Below the pieces are notes generated by a model. The model saw only the letters and a list, made by a program, of their open reading frames with translations. It ran no database searches and had not been told where the DNA came from. From Salvia splendens (Eukaryota; Streptophyta; Magnoliopsida; Lamiales; Lamiaceae), in the NCBI RefSeq assembly GCF_004379255.2, contig NC_056040.1, positions 4,754,257-4,818,256 on the forward strand: a stretch of 64,000 bases of DNA, read 5' to 3'. Positions 57,295 to 64,000 of this stretch are shown here, in pieces. Both the position numbers and the translations under genes were made by a program. Position 1 is the stretch's first letter; each line of letters begins with the position of its first letter.

Positions 57295-58233
57295 TAATAT
57301 TTGTGGCCGAACAAATTTTAATAATAATTTTTGTACGAAATTGATACATAATTTGGTCGATAAAAAGTATACTAAGTGTCTGTTTGATGGGTGGGATCCT
57401 TTGCTATACAAAGCCCCTGGTGTTACTCACGTATATATATAAAAAAATCAAATAAATAAAATAAAATAAATATATTAAATAATAAAATAAAATAAATATA
57501 TTTTATTGTTTTATTAGAAACAGCAGGTGTTGGTGTTCAAAATTGTGCAGCACTGGATCCCCATCCATGTTTAATTTGATAATACTTTAAAATATGGTAA
57601 GATAATAAAGTAAATATAGAAAACGGCCTTTTCTCTTCGCTTTTTTTATGTATCAAAATCAATAAATCCGCAAAACAAGACTTTACTTGCTTTTCCTATG
57701 AATTCACACTAAATTTTATGCATTGATTTTTTTTTTGTAAGTAATATTAAAAAGTAGTACTCGTTTCCTATCCAAGCCACACTGCGAAAAAATGGTTTCC
57801 TAGAATGAGTAGTTAATAATAGTATTGGGCCTTGGCTATGAAAGTTCCATCCCAACTACAACTACAACTACTCAATATAGTTACAAGCTAAACTATCCAT
57901 TTGTAACCCCAATTATCAGATTATTTAAAACTAATCATGCATTTATAACCCAAGTTTAAATCGTACGGTTAAGGTAAACTAATAATAATAATAATATAAA
58001 ATATTTAGATGTGTAAGAATTCTAAAAACTAACAAAAAGAATATTTGACAAATAAACATGACCAAAAAGAACAGGAAAAACAGTAGGTAAAGGAGCAATA
58101 TTTCATTATAAATTTATAATCACATGATACATATAATTTGGAAACACAAAGTTTTCCAAGTCAATCAGCTGACTGTTTTATTTTACTAAAAAGACAACAC
58201 ACAAAACATGTATGTCCATCTTAGTTAGAGTGT

Positions 58234-59116
58234 TTAGTTGGAGTTGGGCCAGAACTGAGCCTGGAGGTAATCGATGATATTCTTCTCAACTTGGAAGGCC
58301 TTGGCCAACACATCAGGGTTGATCTTCGGGTCCGACCCAAACACTGCGTTGGCAATGGTAATGACGCCCGGATTCTGGCTACCGAAGCCAGCAAAAGCAA
58401 CAGCGTTGGTCTTGCCGACGTTGATCTGGAAGTGGATGAGGCCTTGCGGGAAGACGAAGACATCACCGGCTTTCAAGTACTTGGTGAAGAGCTTGTTCCT
58501 CTGGTTAGCATTAGCGGGATTGGAAGTAACGAACCCCACGTAGAGTTCCCCTTCCAACAAGAAGAAAGCTTCAGTTGCACGCGGGTGAGTGTGGGGTGGG
58601 TTCAACCCGTAGGGGGCGAAGTCGAGCCGAGCCAAGGAAACACCCAGCGTGTTGAGGCCTGGAAGCTGATTAACGTTGACTGCGGTCACGGCCGATCCGA
58701 GCTGGTTGGATGTGTTTCCGGGAATGTTGAGACCCTGGAAAAGGAAATCCTCCGCAACCACCAAGTTGGGGTCTTTGCAAAACTTCCCATTCACAAAAAC
58801 TACATGCAAACAATTTATTAGTACGTACAGTTATAATACTATTGGTTTGAGGGCAATAACAAAACATATAATACTATTGGTTTGAGGGCAATAACAAAAC
58901 ATATGTATTCTGATCATGTTTTGTTTATTGGTTTATTTATCTTTCCTACCAAACTGTCCCTTATTCATGTAAATTTTAGTAAATCGAATTACCATCGGCC
59001 TTGTTATCTGGAAGAGCAACGCAGAAATCCTGAAGGGGGTTCGGATCTGCTGCATATGCAATCGAAGCCCACGACAACAGAGCAGCAACGACGGAAAAAG
59101 TAAAACCAATCTTCAT
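58234..59116 (-). CDS. Germin-like protein, class B copy 4 (B13)
   Basis: Exon 1 58993-59116, exon 2 58234-58799, intron 193 bp with the 35-bp duplication. Protein as B2. Its 3' flank has two small deletions relative to other units (near 57725-57737 in the oligo-T run and near 58005-58046). Confidence 0.95.
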
Positions 59117-59190
59117 TTTGATTACTAAGCTGATAGGTATGCTGCTCACTTTCAGTTTGGTTGTAGCTGTGAATTGTGATGAGAAACCCT

Positions 59191-59199
59191 CTTTTTATA
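59191..59199 (-). promoter_or_regulatory. TATA box of B13
   Basis: TATAAAAAG on the minus strand, about 75 nt from the ATG. Confidence 0.7.
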
Positions 59200-61098
59200 G
59201 GACAAAAAGAGTAGTCGTCTAAATTACTCATCAACTATTAAATTAATTTATTTTTAACTATTGACTCGACCACTTGACTACCTATGCAAAATAGCTTTAA
59301 TATGAAAAGTCAAGGCTGTTAATATCTCATTTTCACCGTAGCCAAAAATAAATAGCAACTGTGACATCGCCATACCTTTCTATGCATGCAGATTCTATTT
59401 TTTCTATGTTGTAAATATTACGAGGCAGCTATAATGTTGTGATATTTAAAGTCAGTTTGAATCTTCTCTCTCAATATTTCTGTACCAACCTTATTTTCAC
59501 TAAAATTTAAAGGTTAAAAAAATGGATAACTCAATTAAACGAAATAATCAACTCTAATAATAATTTATTAGCCAAACATTTGAACTTAAATGCTACTAAA
59601 AAGTAAGTACTCCACTTATGTACTATATTTGAGAATAATAAACAATACTAGTATTTAACAGCTAAGCAATCAAACAAAAGCATAAAATATTATTGAAGAA
59701 AAAAATAAAATAAAAATTGAAATAGGAACATGGAACCAAACAATCGAATTGAGTAACATAAACATTATTTAACAATTAGAGAACTAACTACCTAACTGAA
59801 ACACAAAAGAAATTAAAATTGAGGAATAAAAAAAATTAAGCAACACCTGATTGGTGAAATACCAAAAAACAGAATAGAGAATCACAGCTAATTAACGCAA
59901 CGAAATAGACAGGCACCAGATGTTTCGATTGTTAAATGATCAATTATTTAACAATTACAGAACTTATAAACTACCTAACTGAAACACAAAAGAAACTAAA
60001 ATTGAGGAATAAAAAAATTAAGCAACACATGGTTGGTGAAATACCAAAAAACAGAATAGAGAATCATAGCTAATTAACGCAACGAAATAGACACGAGATG
60101 TTTCGATTGCTAAATGATCAATTAAAGGACGATGTTAATCTACTTCTCCTATATAAGATAAGTGAGAGTTGGGATTGTATCACGATTTGTTGTTGTCTAC
60201 ACATATGTGTTCCTAGAAAGCTGAGTATTTAGCTAAGCTATTAAATGACTTATAAATTGTTTGAACAGCTTACATATGTGGATTTAAAGAGCTTATCAGA
60301 TGCCAAAATGTTTTAATATATAATGGAGTATAGTGTTTGGATAATTGAATTTATAAATACAAGTTAGATATAGAAAAATTGAGTAAAATGAATTTGGAAT
60401 GTTATATATAGGGTACGGATCAAATTAAAATCAGTTCTTATTACCAAATTAGAGTCTTTAGATTAACATAATTATCAGCCTAAATTACGCTATGGGTCAC
60501 AATTATAAGATTTGTTTTATATAGTTAGGATAAATTAAGGAATCAATCCTTTTATAGTTATTGAATAATTGAGTATGCTATAAATGCATTTGAATAATGT
60601 CGTAGTGTAATATAGATAAAGGGCTCAATACGTTCTTATAATATCATAGATTTTTTCTAATCATTAATGTCACATGCCATTTTCAATAACGTTTATTATT
60701 TGAATCCATCCATAAATATATATGGTAGAGTTGAATGAAAAACAAATCTTATATGAAAATTAAGGCCAAAGATTGTCCATTATAGTATATAAAAAAATTA
60801 GATGGTGGAGATTTATATTTTTTCATGTTTATTATCAAAACACTAATACGGTATTACCGGATAAAATTGTAAAACTGATAATTGTATTAAGTATACATAT
60901 ACAATTCGAATATTAACATATATTTTTAAAGTTAGTATTATATATATTGTACTTCGAACATTAAATCACTGCAACATACTTTATTAAACCATGCATTATG
61001 CCATATAGATTTCATTAGAATTCGCATAACTTACCTTTATAATTCACTTGAAAATCGTTAATAGACGGAGATTAAAAAGATTGTATTAAGTGAGTTAA

Positions 61099-61444
61099 AG
61101 AGCATCCACAATGGATGCCCGATCTCACGCCCGATCACTCGAGATCGGGCTCGGGCGTCGTTGGGCATCTATTTTAGGCGCCAGAGAGAAGACCGAAAGA
61201 TCGGTCGTCCCCATCGGGCGCCTGATCGGGCACCCATTGCAACTCCGCGTCCGAGCCCGATATTAACTGATTTTGCGATTTTGCGGTGAGAGCATGGAGG
61301 ATGTCCTCCAGAAGTCGATGACCAAGTACCATTCGGAGTACAGGCGGTTCTAGTTGTACAATGTTTGGCTGATCTTGAAGGACAAGACGAAGTTCAACGG
61401 AGAGATACCGGTTGGATCCTGAGCTGCGAAGCGGACGAATAAAA
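61099..61444 (+). mobile_element. PIF/Harbinger-type element, truncated (unit 5)
   Basis: Left terminus AGAGCATCCACAATGG and TAA present; breaks off at GCGGACGAATAAAA inside the ORF1 remnant, whose first ~47 codons (from 61304, with the same TAG and TGA) remain. The right half and terminus are deleted. Confidence 0.85.
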
Positions 61445-62000
61445 GGTAAAAAGTTAGTTATTTTTGTTTGCTATTTTAATTTATCTTCTTTTTTCTTGGA
61501 GTCTATTACTTTTTATGAAGGTATAATAACCTTTTTGAGAAGGTAAATAAAAAAAATACCTTTTTCCCGTAAATGCTACTAAAAAGTAAGTACTCCACTT
61601 ATGTACTATAGTTGAGAATAATAAACAATACTAGTATTTAACAGCTAAGCAATCAAACAAAAGCATAAAATATTATTGAAGGAAAAAAATAAAATAAAAA
61701 TTGAAATAGGAACATGGAACCAAACAATCGAATTGAGTAACATAAACATTATTTAACAATTACAGAACTAACTACCTAACTGAAACACAAAAGAAATTAA
61801 AATTGAGGAATAAAAAAAATTAAGCAACACCTGATTGGTGAAATACCAAAAAACGGAATAGACAATCCCAGCTAATTAAAGCAGCTAAATAGATGCGAGA
61901 TGTTTCGATTGCTAAATGATATCCATCAAAACGTACTGATGTTAATCTACTTTAGCTATATAAGATAGGTAAGAGTTGAGACTGATTTGTTGCTATCTAA
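61442..62000. other. Chimeric junction region replacing gene C in unit 5
   Basis: Three pieces are joined: 61442-61570 copies the right part of the MITE that lies 3' of gene A (GGTAAAAAGTTAGTTATTTT to TTTTTCCCGT); then sequence from the B/C 5' flank resumes at AAATGCTACTAAAAAG. This flank is a mosaic: C-like at GTACTATAGTTGAG, B-like from GCATAAAATATTATTG to CACCTGATTGG, and C-like again from ACGGAATAGACAATCCC. The first join has AAAA microhomology. Gene C, its promoter and half of Harbinger are lost. Confidence 0.85.
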
Positions 62001-62602
62001 GCATATGTGTTCCAAGAGAGTTGGCTCTCTTATTGTAACCCAAAAAATATATATATATATATAGCGAAATATAAACTCATTGAATCCTGAATTAAGACTT
62101 AGTGAGTATGTAGCTAAGCTGTAAGGTTAAATGACTTATAAAGCTTACATATGTGGATTAAAGAGCTTATCAGATGTCAAATGTTTTGATATATTATGGA
62201 GTATAGTGTTTGTGTAATTGAATTTATATATACAAGTTAGATAGAAAGATTGAGGAAATTGGATTTGGAATGTTATAGGGTATGGATCAAATTAAATTAT
62301 TGCAATGTCGTAGCGCAATTTAGACAATGGACTCGATAAGTTGATATAATTTTGTATGTGTATTATATTGACGTATTATGATAGCTATATTGACATTAAG
62401 TTGCTTCTTGAAAAATATGAAAATTCAAGAATTTTTTGTCAAATTTTGACATCGGAACATATGCAAGTGAGTTCCCGTTAGAATCTTTATAAATTATCTT
62501 TAATTTGATATATGTTGTGTAAAAAAATAATTTAAATTGAGATGAGCATGCCTTTTGAAACATATAACTCTGGCAATAGATACATGTACTACTACCGACT
62601 AT

Positions 62603-62892
62603 GAGCAACTCCAAGGGAAAGGGTAAATTAAGAGGTAAAGATAAATAACTACCATATTTACCTCTTCTTTATAAAATTTCATGCTCTAATGAAAAGGGTA
62701 TTTGGGGAGGTATTATACTTTCTTTCATTTTGAGAAGGTATCTTTACCTCATAGAAAAAGGTAAAAAGTTAGTTATTTTTGTTTGCTATTTTAATTTATC
62801 TTCTTTTTTCTTGGAGTCTATTACTTTTTATGAAGGTATAATAACCTTTTTGAGAAGGTAAATAAAAAATATACCTTTTCCCGTAGATGCTC
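62603..62892. mobile_element. MITE-like element 3' of gene A14
   Basis: Copy of 546-842 with the best preserved right end (TACCTTTTCCCGTAGATGCTC region) and an 8-9 bp internal deletion near 62750. Confidence 0.5.
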
Positions 62893-63248
62893 GAATAGAT
62901 GGGAAAGTAAGCTCTAAGTTTGTTATATTTAGCAATTAAGCTCTGCATGACATGACTATATTAGAACTTAGGAGAGATGTATTACTAGTATGAATGCTCA
63001 ATTTGGTGATGTACGCGATCAATCCATATGATGACAACAGAGCATAACTTACGTCATAAGCTAGAGAGGATAATTATTGTGGACATAACATGAATTTTTA
63101 TTAGTATAGCATCATCACATATGCAGTTTGGGAATACATAAGTTTCCCATAGTGGAGCAGTTGTAGTAAGTAAAGACTGTTTGGCAGAATTAAAAAAACA
63201 AAACATATAATGTCTGCCTCATCCCAAAGTCTAGTATAGGTAAAATGC

Positions 63249-64000
63249 TTAGTTGTTGGGCCAGAACTGAGCCTGGAGGTAATCGATGATGTTCTTCTCA
63301 ACTTGGAAGGCCTTGGCCAACACATCAGGGTTGATCTTCGGGTCCGACCCAAACACCGCGTTGGCAATGGTAATGACTCCCGGATTCTGGCTACCGAAGC
63401 CAGCAAAAGCAACGGCGTTGGTCTTGCCGACGTTGATCTGGAAGTGGATGAGACCTTGTGGGAAGACGAAGACATCTCCGGCTTTCAAGTACTTGGTGAA
63501 GAGCTTGTTCCTCTGGTTAGCATTAGCGGGATTGGAAGTGACGAACCCCACGTAGAGTGCTCCTTCCAACAACAGGAAGGCTTCCGTTGCACGAGGGTGG
63601 GTGTGGGGTGGGTTTAACCCGTAGGGGGCGAAGTCGAGCCGGGCCAAGGAAACGCCCAGCGTGTTGAGGCCTGGAAGTTGATTAACGTTCACTGCAGTCA
63701 CAGCCGAGCCGAGCTGGTTGGATGTGTTTCCGGGAATGTTGAGACCCTGGAAAAGGAAATCCTCCGCAACCACCAAGTTGGGGTCCTTGCAAAACTCCCC
63801 ATTCACAAAAACTAGATACAAAAAATTTGTTAATATATGAATACAAATAAGAATATTATAATTTTAATTTTCGTAAACTAAATTACCATCAGACTTGTTA
63901 TCAGGAAGAGCAACACAGAAATCCTGAAGAGGGTTGGGATCTGCTGCATATGCGATTGAAGCCCACGACAACAGAACAGCAATGGCGCATAAACCCATCT
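63249..64000 (-). CDS. Germin-like protein, class A copy 6 (A14), cut by the window edge
   Basis: Exon 2 63249-63811, intron 75 bp, exon 1 63887-64000. The first four coding bases, ATGA of the ATG AAG start, lie just outside. All metal ligands are present. VNGKFCKDP reads VNGEFCKDP (Lys to Glu beside the disulfide Cys), the only coding change in an otherwise class A protein. The stop context is also different (AAATGCTTAGTTGTTGGGCC, still ending WPNN). Confidence 0.93.

Larger units (their letters stand above)
52800..62058. repeat. Higher-order tandem unit 5 (A12-B13, C gene deleted)
   Basis: 9.26 kb. It matches the other units to about 61444, inside the Harbinger element, and then carries a chimeric 0.6-kb stretch in place of the 3' part of Harbinger, gene C and its promoter. 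Its A-B interval shares a 20-bp deletion and the variant GTACTCTTGCTACTC with the first flank copy of unit 4, so units 4 and 5 are closely related. Confidence 0.9.
62059..64000. repeat. Higher-order tandem unit 6, partial (A14 only)
   Basis: The unit-start motif recurs here after an (AT)n stretch at about 62048-62060. The copy is more diverged than the others (several SNPs, an 8-9 bp deletion near 62750, K-to-E change in A14) and runs off the window 4 bases before the A14 start codon. The array therefore continues beyond 64000. Confidence 0.9.

Overview
This is plant nuclear DNA, most likely from a eudicot (Lamiales is a guess from the look of the proteins, not shown by the sequence). The evidence is AT-rich intergenic DNA with Harbinger, Stowaway, hAT and Ty3/gypsy debris, and short GT-AG introns inside secreted cupin genes. 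The real host genes are 14 copies of one gene family, all on the minus strand: two-exon germin-like proteins (GLPs), which are secreted manganese-binding cupins.

The copies fall into three classes. Class A encodes 226 aa with a 75-bp intron and ends WPNN. Class B encodes 229 aa with a 193-bp intron containing a 35-bp tandem duplication, and ends WPNSN. Class C encodes 229 aa with a 158-bp intron and has KINAVAF where A and B have KTNAVAF. They repeat in the order A-B-C (plus-strand left to right) as a higher-order unit of about 11.8 kb: unit 1 (1-11808, A1 B2 C3), unit 2 (11809-25879, A4 B5 C6), unit 3 (25880-34261, A7 C8, B deleted), unit 4 (34262-52799, A9 B10 C11), unit 5 (52800-62058, A12 B13, C deleted) and the start of unit 6 (62059-64000, A14, cut by the window edge). 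The units look nearly identical, so amplification is recent. Four A copies and four B copies encode identical proteins. Two copies are visibly broken: C3 has a nonsense codon and A7 has a 1-bp frameshift at the metal-binding motif.

Each A-B interval carries the same debris: an hAT transposase scrap, a Ty3/gypsy LTR-like remnant with 24-bp and 56-bp tandem repeats, a 0.95-kb foldback element and a Stowaway MITE. Each B-C interval carries a 1.03-kb Harbinger-type element with a decayed NAM-associated/Myb-like ORF, itself inserted in an older Stowaway-like MITE. These elements were present before the unit was amplified.

After amplification, individual units changed. Unit 2 gained a 2.29-kb non-autonomous LTR retrotransposon (23203-25496, TSD TTATA). 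Unit 4 gained a related 2.27-kb element (48402-50673, TSD TGCAA). Unit 4 also carries rearranged Ty3/gypsy chromodomain-retrotransposon pieces (38512-41306) between two diverged copies of a 1.7-kb flanking segment. Units 3 and 5 each lost one gene through complex junctions. The most unusual items are the ORF shared by the two non-autonomous LTR elements, with its conserved C-terminal domain and CWDPP motifs, a patch of seven mismatches confined to the U5 end of one otherwise identical LTR pair, and the templated-insertion scars of the two gene deletions. No RNA genes, CRISPR arrays or bacterial features are present.
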